DNA of 36,403 nucleotides from Anaerolineae bacterium (lineage in GTDB: Bacteria; Chloroflexota; Anaerolineae; Anaerolineales; UBA11579), in contig SCUK01000022.1 of NCBI GenBank assembly GCA_004297445.1, positions 1 to 36,403 of the forward strand, written 5' to 3'. Both the position numbers and the translations under genes were made by a program. Under the pieces are notes generated by a model. The model was not told where the DNA came from. It saw nothing but the letters and a program-made list of their open reading frames with translations, and ran no database searches. Shown piece by piece: positions 1 through 7,980 of this stretch; position 1 is the first letter of the stretch; the number at the start of each line of letters is the position of its first letter.

Positions 1-345
1 GACGGTCCAGATGGAGACTTCCCTCGTTTCAAGGTTGTAGGAGAGGATGCGGTCATCCAAGGCCATCGCGCCATGCGGCTTGAATATCCGCATGACGTTC
101 CTGCCCGTCTTGTAGGCATCGGCAACCTTGGCGATGCAGCGCACAACCACTTGAGCCGCCAGGGGGAAGCGATCCCGAACCTCCCGATAGGTGAGTTGGT
201 GCAAAGGGAACTGCCGAAGCGTCTTGCTTTCCCAACCCCGTGCGCTGATGGAATTGCACGCGGCATTCGCCGTCTCGAGCGTTTGGGTGAGCCACTGCGC
301 CTGTTCGGGCGTAGGAAGAAGTTTGACTTGAGCCGTCAATTTCAT
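1..345 (-). CDS. tnpB: TnpB (IS200/IS605 family OrfB), N-terminal part, cut by window edge
   Basis: Reading the minus strand from the ATG at 345 gives an uninterrupted 115-codon frame that runs off the left edge. It begins MKLTAQVKLLPTPEQAQWL and continues with TLETANAACN, SISARGW and a motif near residue 60 resembling YREVRDRFPLAAQVVVRCIAKVADAYK. That is the typical N-terminal helix-turn-helix of TnpB/OrfB: a Kx(L)xPxxxQ start, the LxxxNxAxN helix, and LP..AxxxVxR.xxxAYK. TnpB is the RNA-guided nuclease of IS200/IS605 elements, with its RuvC domain further downstream, outside the window. No tnpA lies between it and the response regulator at 438, so this looks like a TnpB-only (IS1341-type) copy. 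No clear Shine-Dalgarno precedes the ATG. Whether the gene is intact cannot be seen here. Confidence 0.82.
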   Translation of the reverse strand, partial: MKLTAQVKLLPTPEQAQWLTQTLETANAACNSISARGWESKTLRQFPLHQLTYREVRDRFPLAAQVVVRCIAKVADAYKTGRNVMRIFKPHGAMALDDRILSYNLETREVSIWTV

Positions 346-437
346 AGAACATTTGTATCACAAACTTCACGTCTTGAAAAGAAGGAGGGACGCTTCCTCC
401 CTGTCCCAAGTGGGCGGGGTATCCGCGCCTGTTTTTT
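346..437. other. Divergent gap between tnpB and the regulator, with short inverted repeats; possible IS left end
   Basis: This 92-bp space must hold any promoters for both divergent genes and, if the TnpB copy is a recognisable element, its left end. It contains overlapping small inverted repeats: GGAGG/CCTCC at 384-388/396-400, GGGAC/GTCCC at 387-391/403-407 and CTTG/CAAG at 373-376/407-410. A weak GCGG/CCGC stem at 414-426 is followed by six T residues that abut the regulator ATG. IS200/IS605 ends are characteristically subterminal imperfect hairpins, so an IS end is possible, but the exact boundary cannot be set from one copy. Confidence 0.35.
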
Positions 438-1130
438 ATGAACCCCTCGCCGCATATCCTGGTAATTGACGATGAGCCGCAAATATTGCGCGCCCTGAAG
501 ACGATTCTCACCGCCCACAATTACCGCGTCACCATTGCCAATCGCGGCGAAGAGGGGCTGGCGCAGGCTGCCGCCATCCGTCCGGATGTCATCGTCCTCG
601 ATTTGGGGCTGCCGGACATGGACGGCATCGAAGTCTGCAGCCGGTTGAGGGAGTGGACGCAAACGCCAATCCTGATCCTCTCGGTGCGCGATGCGGAAAA
701 GGAAAAGGTGAAGGCGCTGGACAAGGGCGCCGACGATTTCCTGACCAAGCCGTTCAGCACGGAAGAGCTGCTGGCGCGCATTCGTGTGGCGCTGCGGCAT
801 GCCGCCCGCTCCAAAGGCCCTGCCGAAGCCATCATCCGGGCCGGCGATTTGACCATCGACCTAGCGAAGTACGTCGTAAAGACTGGCGACCTGGAAGTCA
901 AGCTGACCGCCACCGAGTACAAACTCCTTGCCTACCTGGCTTCCAATGAAGGGCGCGTACTCACCCACCAGGCGATCCTGGCAAATGTATGGGGGCCGGA
1001 ATACCTGGACAATGTCGAGTATCTGCGCGTGTACATCAACCAGCTGCGCAAGAAACTGGAAGCGGACCCGAGAAAACCGCGCTTCCTGCTCAGCGAGCCC
1101 GGCATCGGCTACCGCTTCTCTTCCGAATAA
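438..1130 (+). CDS. kdpE: OmpR/KdpE-family response regulator
   Basis: This is a two-component transcription factor of 230 aa, the usual length. The receiver domain (about 1-120) shows the acidic pair D11/D12, the phosphoacceptor D55 in the VLDLGLPDMDG segment and the conserved lysine in DFLTKPF. The C-terminal winged helix (about 130-227) ends in the typical YLRVYINQLRKKLE recognition-helix region and PGIGYRF wing. The LDLGLPDMDG and ILSVRDAEKEKVKALDKGADDFLTKPF wording is most like KdpE, the potassium-responsive regulator. No sensor kinase follows; a KdpD-type partner could lie left of the TnpB gene or elsewhere. No Shine-Dalgarno precedes the ATG and the T-rich stretch abuts it. A terminator follows directly, so the gene is its own transcription unit. 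The KimA-like transporter 2 kb downstream fits a potassium role. Family assignment is firm; the kdpE symbol is an inference. Confidence 0.85.
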   Translation: MNPSPHILVIDDEPQILRALKTILTAHNYRVTIANRGEEGLAQAAAIRPDVIVLDLGLPDMDGIEVCSRLREWTQTPILILSVRDAEKEKVKALDKGADDFLTKPFSTEELLARIRVALRHAARSKGPAEAIIRAGDLTIDLAKYVVKTGDLEVKLTATEYKLLAYLASNEGRVLTHQAILANVWGPEYLDNVEYLRVYINQLRKKLEADPRKPRFLLSEPGIGYRFSSE

Positions 1131-1149
1131 AGTTGCCTGTAAAGACTTG

Positions 1150-1176
1150 AGCCCCGCATGCGGGGCTTTTTTATTT
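1150..1176 (+). terminator. Rho-independent terminator of the response regulator
   Basis: A perfect 18-bp palindrome (AGCCCCGCATGCGGGGCT, 1150-1167) is followed directly by a T-rich tail. It lies 20 bp after the regulator stop codon and separates it from the next gene. Confidence 0.9.
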
Positions 1177-1278
1177 GTTCTTTACTCTTTTGCCCTGCCC
1201 CTTTACCCCGGCTTAACTCCAGCCTGCTACGCTTATGGCATGACAAGCACAACCATAAGAACACGAAAGGCGCTGCCG

Positions 1279-2019
1279 ATGCTCTGGGACTCCAGCCTGA
1301 CCAAAGTCCAGACTGCCGAAATGCTCCGGGATAAGCGCTTACCGCTCTTACTCCCCACCCCGGATAGACAAGCCGTATTGGAAAGATTCCCGCAAAGCGT
1401 TTTCCTGCTGCCGGCGCGCCCGATCAGCGCGGTCACCAACCGCCTGGTCCTGCTGATTCCCTTTGGCGCGATGGACATTGGCGGGCTTGCGCGTCTTATC
1501 ACCCAGATGACAGCAGGGACCGACTTGAGCGTGTTACTGATTGGGATTTCGATCTGGTCGCGGCAGGCGCGTGAAAACATCCATTGGAGCCTGGCACATC
1601 TTGAGCCCTCCTTGAAAGCCAACGGCTTGCGCGTTACTTCCAGACTGGTGGATGAGCGCGAGTTTCTGTCTCAATGGCGGCGCCTGTTCCAGGATGGCGA
1701 CTTGTGCGTGTGTCTGCACGAGCACCGCATCCTGAAGTTCGGATGGCTCGGCGCAAAGCTGGCGCCGCTGGTGGCACGGCGGGCCGCCCGGCCGGTGTAC
1801 GTCCTCACCGGTTTCAGGGCCCGGATTCCTCATCCTGCCGGGAAAAAACTGAAGGAACTGGTTGGCTGGGGAACGGCCATGGGCCTCATCACGGCGGGGT
1901 TTCTCGCTCTCATAAGAATATGGCCGGCGCTGTCAGACACCAGCCGGTCGGTCGGCGCTCTATTCTGGGTGCTGGTCATGTTTGTGGTGCTGCAAATCAT
2001 CAACAACTGGATGGGCTAA
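1279..2019 (+). CDS. Universal-stress-like domain protein with two C-terminal membrane segments
   Basis: The protein is 246 aa from the ATG at 1279, which has an AAAGG about 8 nt upstream. An in-frame ATG at 1240 is possible but lacks a ribosome-binding site. Residues about 35-185 show alternating strands and helices ending in VARRAARPVYVLTGF, the pattern of a USP-fold C-terminus (helix, then xPVxVL strand). No GxxG...G(S/T) ATP-binding loop is seen. Two hydrophobic helices follow (about 195-217 and 223-243), so the soluble part should sit at the membrane. KdpD and several transporters carry USP-fold regulatory domains, and the gene heads the block that ends with a KimA-like K+ permease, 3 nt before the next gene. 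A role in sensing for, or anchoring to, the transporter is inference; the USP assignment is by secondary-structure pattern only. Confidence 0.6.
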   Translation: MLWDSSLTKVQTAEMLRDKRLPLLLPTPDRQAVLERFPQSVFLLPARPISAVTNRLVLLIPFGAMDIGGLARLITQMTAGTDLSVLLIGISIWSRQARENIHWSLAHLEPSLKANGLRVTSRLVDEREFLSQWRRLFQDGDLCVCLHEHRILKFGWLGAKLAPLVARRAARPVYVLTGFRARIPHPAGKKLKELVGWGTAMGLITAGFLALIRIWPALSDTSRSVGALFWVLVMFVVLQIINNWMG

Positions 2020-2022
2020 GCC

Positions 2023-3069
2023 ATGGCAACCAAGAAACGAACTCCCAAACGCACGGTGCGCAGCAGTCAGTCACACAATCCGCTGGGAATCCTTGAGACG
2101 GATTACTCGCGCTGGCAAAACCTCTACGAACAACAACCAGCTGAAGTGCGCCAGTTCCTCGAAGTGCAGGCGCAAACCCTGGCGAATACGCTCACTCTGT
2201 CCGCGCGCCAGGCCTGGTTCTTCCTGCCGCAATTCGTCGCCAGTGAAAAAGACGGCCAGCTGCTTTCCATTTCGGAAAGTAAGCGCGAGCACAAACTGGG
2301 CAACCGGCTGGACAGGCTGTTCCGCCGCCCGGCAATCCTGCTGCTGCGCAACCGCCTGGATGAACTGGAAGCGGGTACTGATGAGGCCGTCGCGCTCAGC
2401 GCGGGGCTGACCCGCTACGCCACGGGCATCCAATTGGTGCATCACACCCTTCCTTCCGGGCAGACGGTTACCTACCGCCCGCTGGCTGGCGAAGAGATTC
2501 CCACCATCCCGAACGGCGCCGCGACGCGGCGGAAAAAACCGTATGCACAACGGTTCTTCATGCCCGAGTGGGTGGCGCTGGATGCAGAAGACAGCCTCCT
2601 CGTGCCGACGTCCAAAGAGGCGGAGCGCATCATCGCCCAGATGGAGCATTATTTTTCTGTTCTGCACATGTCTGTCCGGCTGGCGCCCTACATGGTGGCG
2701 GACCCGGAATACCAGCGCCGGCGCACGGGCATCCTTGGGCAGTTGATTAATCAGGGGCGCGCCCTGGCCTGGTTCCAGACCCGCGCCATCATTGACCTCA
2801 TTCGTAAGCGCGCCGATCAGGGCGCGCTCAACCGCGGGCTGAGCCTGAGTTTGCCCTACTTCGATGACCAGACTCTGGAATTGCGCACGCTGCAATTTCA
2901 AATCATCCCGCCCGGGCGCATCATGTTCCTGTTGGGATTCGTGGCGCGCGCCTGCCGCAATGAACAGGCGAAAGTGGCGCAGGATACCCGCCTGAATGCC
3001 TCCACCCGCAATCACCTTCTGGGAGAGTTGCGCCTCCTGGAAAACGCTTTTGAAACTCCGAAAGAATGA
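2023..3069 (+). CDS. Conserved-looking protein of unknown function (348 aa)
   Basis: I do not recognise this family. The protein is soluble, with a strongly basic N-terminus (MATKKRTPKRTVRSSQ) and then mostly helical sequence rich in Arg, Gln and Leu. There is no signal peptide, convincing membrane segment or nucleotide-binding motif. A stretch near 85-110 (KLGNRLDRLFRRPAILLLRNRLDELEAG) and one near 240-270 (RALAWFQTRAIIDLIRKRADQG) look amphipathic. The gene starts 3 nt after the USP-like gene and ends 8 nt before the KimA-like permease gene, so all three are very likely co-transcribed. Position suggests a cytoplasmic partner or regulator of the transporter, which is inference. Coding is well supported by the long frame, codon usage and tight spacing. 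Confidence 0.75.
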   Translation: MATKKRTPKRTVRSSQSHNPLGILETDYSRWQNLYEQQPAEVRQFLEVQAQTLANTLTLSARQAWFFLPQFVASEKDGQLLSISESKREHKLGNRLDRLFRRPAILLLRNRLDELEAGTDEAVALSAGLTRYATGIQLVHHTLPSGQTVTYRPLAGEEIPTIPNGAATRRKKPYAQRFFMPEWVALDAEDSLLVPTSKEAERIIAQMEHYFSVLHMSVRLAPYMVADPEYQRRRTGILGQLINQGRALAWFQTRAIIDLIRKRADQGALNRGLSLSLPYFDDQTLELRTLQFQIIPPGRIMFLLGFVARACRNEQAKVAQDTRLNASTRNHLLGELRLLENAFETPKE

Positions 3070-3077
3070 GGTCGTAG

Positions 3078-4871
3078 ATGGTTTTCTCGGTTCTCCTCTT
3101 AATTGTCTTCATCTTCCTTTCGTGGCGCGCGGCGCCGCGCGAGAATGAACATGACCAGCATGTGCACGGCGTGGGGCAGATCGGCGTGCTGGCGGCGATT
3201 GCCCTGTTTGGCGTCGATTACTTCACGTCCTATTACTACGCCACCGGCGAGCTGATGACCGCACTGCACCCCTACGGCCTGCAGAAATATGCCTACATCG
3301 CGGTGGTCATCATCGCGTTCGCCAACTTCGTGTTTGGCCTGCTGTATATGTTCTCGCTGGGGCCGTTCAACGAAGGCGGCGGCTCCTATACCGCGTCTAT
3401 GCGCTACCTGTGGCCCACCCTCAGCCTGATTGTGGCCGTCACACTGATTCAGGACTATGTCCTCACGATTGTGGTGTCGGCGCTGTCCGGCGGCGACCAG
3501 TTGCTTTCCATCCTGGGGTTGTACGGCAAGAATTGGGTCTATCATTTCCTTATTGGGGCTTTGCTGGCCTTCATCACCTGGTATCTCACCATCCGCGGGC
3601 GCGGGGAATCGGCCAAGGTGGTGTTCGCCATCATCGGCATCTTCGTGTTCATGACCATCACGATGGCCATCGGGTTGCTCATCGCCCACTTCAAGGGCGT
3701 GCCTGCCGTGCCGGAGACGATAGCTCCCCTGCCGGCCTCGCTGGGGCAAGCCATCTTCCACATGTTGACGGCTTCAATGAAGGGCATGGTTGCGCTGACC
3801 GGCCTGGAGGCGGTATCCAACGGGATCCAGTTCATGAAGAACGAAGACGCCTCTTTAGTGACGTGGGGCAAGAAACGCCTGCCGCGCCTTATGGGGCTGT
3901 GGAACTTTTACAGCGGCAAGTCCGGCATCGGGCGCTTCGTGCAGACCTCTTTCCTGTTCTATGGCGGACTGACGACGCTGTTCCTGACCTTCTTCTCGAT
4001 TCGGTTCGATGTGTTCGACGGCACGTTTGGCCGGACTCTGGTGGGCAACCTGGCCTTCATTGGCTTTGGCGAAATCCCCGGCGGCCTGCTTTTGTTTTGG
4101 GTTTATCAAATCCTGGCAGTGATGATGCTGGCGGCGGCTTCGATGACGGCATTCCAGGATGCCCAGGCGACCGAATGGCGGGATGTGGCCATCGGTGAAA
4201 TTCCGGAGGTCATCGTGTACCGCGACCGGCGCGGCACGTTCACCCGCTCGGTCACCATCACGTTTGGCCTGGCGGTGGTCATCATGTTCCTGGTGCGCGG
4301 CCAAACCACGGTAGCGGTGCCATTCTACGGCGTGGGCGTGTTCATGCCCATCACCGCCATGGGGTTGGCCGTGCGAAAACACATCCAGACCCACTACACA
4401 GGCCGCACCAAATTCTGGGGGATGCTGGGCGCGTCTTTTGCAGTGGCCCTGTCTGCCACGGTGTTCATCGGGCAGCTGGTGGGCAAATGGCATGAAGGCG
4501 GTTGGGTGGCGCTGGTTTCGTTCACCATCCTGGCGCTGGCGGCGCACGGCATGCTGATTTCGCCGCTGGGCTTCCGCGAACCGACTCAAATTCACCGCAT
4601 TGTGCGCGAAAAAGCCATGGTGCAGGGCGCGATGGCGTCCATCGTGGAGTGGCAGTCGCTCAAGATGCAGGAGTATCGCCACTCGTTGCTGTCGCGCATC
4701 AGCCTGTTCACCGCCCGATTCTTTGAGGGGTTTGGCGTGCGGCGGCCGCTGCGCTACGAGCCGGTGCCGGTGCCGGCCGGGGATTATGACCATGCCCTGC
4801 ATGTGGACCATCCGGAAGCGCCTTCGCTGTTGGAGCCCTACCTCAAGCCTGACAGCCACACGGACAAGTGA
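3078..4871 (+). CDS. KimA-like APC-superfamily permease, probable K+ uptake transporter
   Basis: This is a multi-pass membrane protein of 597 aa, close to the length of Bacillus KimA. About 12 core hydrophobic segments follow one extra N-terminal helix, with a soluble tail of about 100 residues. The K+-coordinating residues described for KimA have equivalents in matching context: D47 and Y54 (GVDYFTSYYYATGE), D126, T130 and S134 (QDYVLTIVVS), T241 and E244 (TGLEAVSNGI), and Y417 in FYGVGVFMPIT. FNEGGGSY matches the YPQGGGAY segment. These parallels come from remembered KimA sequence, so an alignment should confirm them. The relatives are proton-coupled K+ importers, often annotated as amino acid permeases. 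It is the last gene of the three-gene block. No ydaO-type c-di-AMP riboswitch is visible upstream. Confidence 0.78.
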   Translation: MVFSVLLLIVFIFLSWRAAPRENEHDQHVHGVGQIGVLAAIALFGVDYFTSYYYATGELMTALHPYGLQKYAYIAVVIIAFANFVFGLLYMFSLGPFNEGGGSYTASMRYLWPTLSLIVAVTLIQDYVLTIVVSALSGGDQLLSILGLYGKNWVYHFLIGALLAFITWYLTIRGRGESAKVVFAIIGIFVFMTITMAIGLLIAHFKGVPAVPETIAPLPASLGQAIFHMLTASMKGMVALTGLEAVSNGIQFMKNEDASLVTWGKKRLPRLMGLWNFYSGKSGIGRFVQTSFLFYGGLTTLFLTFFSIRFDVFDGTFGRTLVGNLAFIGFGEIPGGLLLFWVYQILAVMMLAAASMTAFQDAQATEWRDVAIGEIPEVIVYRDRRGTFTRSVTITFGLAVVIMFLVRGQTTVAVPFYGVGVFMPITAMGLAVRKHIQTHYTGRTKFWGMLGASFAVALSATVFIGQLVGKWHEGGWVALVSFTILALAAHGMLISPLGFREPTQIHRIVREKAMVQGAMASIVEWQSLKMQEYRHSLLSRISLFTARFFEGFGVRRPLRYEPVPVPAGDYDHALHVDHPEAPSLLEPYLKPDSHTDK

Positions 4872-4950
4872 CTTTGAAGATCTAGTGGCCGTTGAGTGGC
4901 CCGAACAAATCACTCCAATCTGTTCCTGCCTATCCTGTAACCCCAAAAGC

Positions 4951-4989
4951 AAGAACCCCTCTCCCAAAGACGGAAGAGGGGTTCTTTGC
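4951..4989 (+). terminator. Strong hairpin after the KimA-like gene
   Basis: A 12-bp stem (AAGAACCCCTCT at 4951-4962 with AGAGGGGTTCTT at 4975-4986) closes a 12-nt loop. The stem is flanked by A-rich sequence on the left but only a short T stretch on the right. It lies 80 bp after the permease stop and directly before the next promoter. The preceding 4872-4950 holds nothing recognisable. Confidence 0.75.
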
Positions 4990-4991
4990 GT

Positions 4992-4997
4992 TACAAT
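4992..4997 (+). promoter_or_regulatory. -10 box (TACAAT) close to the M16 start codon
   Basis: TACAAT ends 8 nt before the ATG at 5006, so transcription would begin at or just before the start codon. The upstream -35 region overlaps the preceding hairpin and is not clear. Confidence 0.5.
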
Positions 4998-5005
4998 CCA
5001 CCGCC

Positions 5006-6301
5006 ATGACTCTCACCCGCACCACCCTCCCCAACGGCCTGCGCGTGTTCCTCCAGGAAATGCACACCGCCCCGCTTATCAGCCAGTGGCTGTGGTTCAA
5101 GACCGGCTCGCGCGATGAAGCCCCCGGCCGCACCGGCGCTTCGCACTGGGTGGAGCACATGCTCTTCAAAGGCACGCCGCGCTTCCCCGGCGGCCTGCTG
5201 GACAAAGCCATCTCCCGCCAGGGCGGCTACTGGAACGCCATGACCTACCTGGACTGGACCACTTACTACGAAACCATGCCCGCGGCGCAGATTGACCTGG
5301 CCCTGGAATTGGAAGCCGACCGCTTCACCAACGCCACCTTCCTGCCTGCGGATGTCGAATCCGAACGCACCGTTATTTTGTCTGAGCGCCAGGGCAATGA
5401 AAACAGCCCGCTCTTCAAACTGGACGAAGCCATCCAGAACGCCGCCTACAAGAACCACGGTTACCATCATGAGGTCATCGGCCACACCGCCGACCTGCAA
5501 AGCATGACGCGCGATGACCTGTACGACCACTACCGCACGCACTACGTCCCGGCCAACGCCGTGCTCGCCCTATCCGGGGATTTCGAGACCGGCCCGCTGC
5601 TGGAACGCATCCGTGAACTGTACGAACCAATTCCCGCCGCGCCGGAGCCGCCGCGCCCGCACCGCCCGGAGCCGGAACCCGAAGGCGAACAGCGCCTGAC
5701 CGTGGAAGGCCCAGGCGAGACCGCCTTCGTCCACGCCACCTACCGCGCCCCGCATGCCAACGACCCGGACTTCCACGCCCACATGGTGCTGGACAGCCTG
5801 CTCACCGGCCCCAGCAACCTCAACATGTTCGGCGGCGGCATCTCCAACAAAACCAGCCTCCTGTATCAGACCCTGGTGGATGGCGAGATTGCCGTCAGCA
5901 TCGCCGGCGGCCTGCAGGCCACACTGGACCCGTTCCTGTACACCCTGCACCAGACCGTGCACCCCGCGCGCACGCCGGAAGAAGCCATCGCCGCGCTGGA
6001 TGAACAGATTGACGCGGTGCAGGCGAGCGCGCCATCCGAGGCTGAGGTGGCGCGCGCGGTGAAGCAGGCGCGCGCCCTGTTCGCCTATGGCAGCGAGAGC
6101 ATCTCCAACCAGGCGTTCTGGCTCGGCTTTTCTGAAATGCTCGGGGGCTACGAGTGGTTCGAGACGTATCTGGACCGCCTCGCCGCCGTGACGCCGGCCG
6201 ACGTGCAGCGCGCCGCGCAGACCTGGCTGGCGCCGCACCGCCGCATCATCGGCACCTATATCCCGGACGGACGCCCGCTGGCCGAAGGCGAGGACGAATG
6301 A
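5006..6301 (+). CDS. M16-family zinc metallopeptidase, catalytic subunit
   Basis: The protein is 431 aa from the ATG at 5006, chosen because the family opens with a LxNGLRV strand (here residues 8-14). A longer frame upstream would run back through the terminator hairpin. The inverted zinc motif HxxEH is present as H47-W-V-E50-H51, followed by the conserved MLFKGT. The distal glutamate lies in the ESERTVILSE segment. The protein is the length of one two-domain M16 subunit (pitrilysin, MPP or PqqF-like). It hydrolyses peptide bonds using a water on Zn2+. Relatives act on peptides or presequences and may be cytosolic; no signal peptide is present. It overlaps the next M16 gene by 4 bp (ATGA), so the two are translationally coupled and probably form a heterodimer. 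Confidence 0.9.
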   Translation: MTLTRTTLPNGLRVFLQEMHTAPLISQWLWFKTGSRDEAPGRTGASHWVEHMLFKGTPRFPGGLLDKAISRQGGYWNAMTYLDWTTYYETMPAAQIDLALELEADRFTNATFLPADVESERTVILSERQGNENSPLFKLDEAIQNAAYKNHGYHHEVIGHTADLQSMTRDDLYDHYRTHYVPANAVLALSGDFETGPLLERIRELYEPIPAAPEPPRPHRPEPEPEGEQRLTVEGPGETAFVHATYRAPHANDPDFHAHMVLDSLLTGPSNLNMFGGGISNKTSLLYQTLVDGEIAVSIAGGLQATLDPFLYTLHQTVHPARTPEEAIAALDEQIDAVQASAPSEAEVARAVKQARALFAYGSESISNQAFWLGFSEMLGGYEWFETYLDRLAAVTPADVQRAAQTWLAPHRRIIGTYIPDGRPLAEGEDE

Positions 6302-7572
6302 GCCGCCCTGCCATCCCCGGCCCGCAGGACATTACCCGCGTCGAACTGCCCAACGGCATCGTTGTGCTGGCGCGCGCCAACCCGTTCAGCCCGTCGGTCA
6401 CGATTTCCGGCGGCCTGATGGCCGGCGCGCTCAACAACCCCCCGGACAAACTTGGCCTGGCAGACTTTACCGCCAGCGCGCTGATGCGCGGCACCCAACT
6501 GCGCGACATGCAGGCCATCTATGACACACTGGAAAGCGCCGGCGCCAGCCTGGGCTTCAGCGCCGGCACACACACCACCGGCTTTCATGGCAAGTGCCTT
6601 GCCGAAGACCTGTCCATGCTGCTGGGCCTGCTGGCTGAGACGCTGACCCAACCCGCCTTCCCCGCCGCACCGGTGGAAAAACTGCGCAACCAGATTCTCA
6701 CCGGCCTGGCCCTGCGCGACGACGACACCGGCGACCGCGCCGGGATGCTGTTTGATGAACTCGCTTACCCGGACCACCCCTACTCCCTGCCGGAAGAGGG
6801 CCAACCGTGGACGGTAAAGGCCATCACCCGCACCGACCTGGCCGTCTTCCATGCCGCGCACTACGGACCGCGCGGCCTGCTGCTGGCGGTGGTGGGGGGC
6901 GTGGACCCGCAGGTCGCCGCGGAGGCCGTGGCGGCCGCGCTTGGAAACTGGACCAACCCAAGCCAGCCGGAGCCGCCGGCCCTGCCGGCGCTGGGTCCGC
7001 ACAGCGCGGAACGCCGCGGCCGCGTGCCGATGCCGGGCAAATCCCAAACCGATATCCTCCTCGGCGCGCCCGGCCCGGCGCGTAATGACCCGCAGTACGT
7101 GGCGGCGGCGCTCGCCAACGATGTGCTGGGCGGGTTCGGCATGATGGGGCGCATCGGCGAGTCGGTACGCGAGAAGGCCGGGCTGGCCTACTACGCCGGC
7201 AGCAACCTCGGCGGCAGCCTGGGCCCCGGCCCGTGGAGCGTTTCGGCGGGCGTGCACCCCAAAGACGAAGAGCAGGCGATTGACCTCATCAAGCAGGAGA
7301 TTCGCCGCCTGGTGACCGAGCCGGTGAGCGCAGAAGAACTGGCCGACAGCCAGGAAGCCGCCATCGGCCGCCTGCCGCTCTCGCTGGAGACCAATGGCGG
7401 CGTGACCGGTGCCCTGCTTAATATGGAAAGGCACAACCTGGGGCTGGACTATTACCAGCGTTACCCGGAGATGATGCGGGCCGTGACGCGGGAGGATTCG
7501 CTGGCCGCGGCGCGGCAATTCCTCAATCCGGACGCCCTCGCCATCGCCCTCGCCGGGCCGCTGGAAGCCTGA
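6298..7572 (+). CDS. M16-family peptidase-like protein, non-catalytic subunit
   Basis: The protein is 424 aa, starting at the ATG that overlaps the stop of the upstream M16 gene (ATGA). It keeps the M16 fold signature: an N-terminal ELPNGIVVLARAN strand, then SGGLMAGALNN...GLADFTASALMRGT. The residues that should be HxxEH are replaced (LADFTASALM), so zinc binding is lost. The C-terminal half carries the family's Y-containing region (REKAGLAYYAGSNLG). In two-component M16 enzymes an active subunit pairs with an inactive one that helps form the chamber, and the tight gene pair fits this. No signal peptide is seen. The acpS gene follows 21 bp downstream under its own -10 box. Confidence 0.88.
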   Translation: MSRPAIPGPQDITRVELPNGIVVLARANPFSPSVTISGGLMAGALNNPPDKLGLADFTASALMRGTQLRDMQAIYDTLESAGASLGFSAGTHTTGFHGKCLAEDLSMLLGLLAETLTQPAFPAAPVEKLRNQILTGLALRDDDTGDRAGMLFDELAYPDHPYSLPEEGQPWTVKAITRTDLAVFHAAHYGPRGLLLAVVGGVDPQVAAEAVAAALGNWTNPSQPEPPALPALGPHSAERRGRVPMPGKSQTDILLGAPGPARNDPQYVAAALANDVLGGFGMMGRIGESVREKAGLAYYAGSNLGGSLGPGPWSVSAGVHPKDEEQAIDLIKQEIRRLVTEPVSAEELADSQEAAIGRLPLSLETNGGVTGALLNMERHNLGLDYYQRYPEMMRAVTREDSLAAARQFLNPDALAIALAGPLEA

Positions 7573-7581
7573 ACAAAGTGG

Positions 7582-7587
7582 CATAAT
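7582..7587 (+). promoter_or_regulatory. -10 box (CATAAT) 6 nt before the acpS ATG
   Basis: CATAAT lies in the 21-bp gap after the M16 pair, with 6 nt between it and the ATG. The expected transcription start is therefore at the ATG itself (leaderless). No Shine-Dalgarno is present, which agrees. Confidence 0.5.
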
Positions 7588-7593
7588 ATCCCC

Positions 7594-7953
7594 ATGCTGT
7601 GCACCGGCGTTGACCTGATCGAAGTCCACCGCATTGCCGAAGCCATTGACCGGCACGGCGAACACTTCACCCGCCGCGTGTTCACCTCCCGTGAGCTGGA
7701 CCTTTTCAACGAAAACATGGGCTCGCTGGCGGCGCGCTGGGCGGCGAAGGAAGCGGTGGCCAAGGCACTGGGGACCGGCATCGGCATGGTGGAATGGCTG
7801 GAAATCGAAATCCTGCGCGGCCCGGAAAAAGAACCCCTGCTCATCCTGCACGGCAAAGCCGAAGCGCTGGCGAAGTCCAAGGGCCTCACGCACTGGTCGT
7901 TGAGCCTGAGCCACACCCACGAACACGCCATCGCTTTCGTCGTCGCGCAGTAA
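7594..7953 (+). CDS. acpS: Holo-[acyl-carrier-protein] synthase
   Basis: The protein is 119 aa, typical for AcpS. The Mg2+-binding GVDLIEV motif is at residues 5-11 (D7 is the metal ligand), and the second motif, RWAAKEAVAKALG, is at about 49-61 and includes the conserved glutamate. The C-terminal SLSHTHEHAIAFVVA strand pair is also present. AcpS moves 4'-phosphopantetheine from CoA to the serine of acyl carrier protein in the cytosol, the activating step for fatty acid synthesis. It is a single-gene unit, with a -10 box 6 nt before the ATG and a strong terminator 27 bp after the stop. Confidence 0.95.
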   Translation: MLCTGVDLIEVHRIAEAIDRHGEHFTRRVFTSRELDLFNENMGSLAARWAAKEAVAKALGTGIGMVEWLEIEILRGPEKEPLLILHGKAEALAKSKGLTHWSLSLSHTHEHAIAFVVAQ

Positions 7954-7980
7954 TAAACGGAACGGTCGAACACAAAACAA

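Noticed and set aside
928..1278. Upstream extension of the USP-like gene
   Set aside because: It would overlap the regulator gene and pass through its terminator; a ribosome-binding site supports the start at 1279.
1131..1278. ydaO-type c-di-AMP riboswitch before the KimA block
   Set aside because: KimA genes in Bacillus are under this riboswitch, but the space here is only about 100 nt after the terminator and lacks its conserved sequence blocks.
6256..7980. 574-codon minus-strand frame over the second M16 gene and acpS
   Set aside because: It lies over two recognised genes and a promoter and shows no domain.
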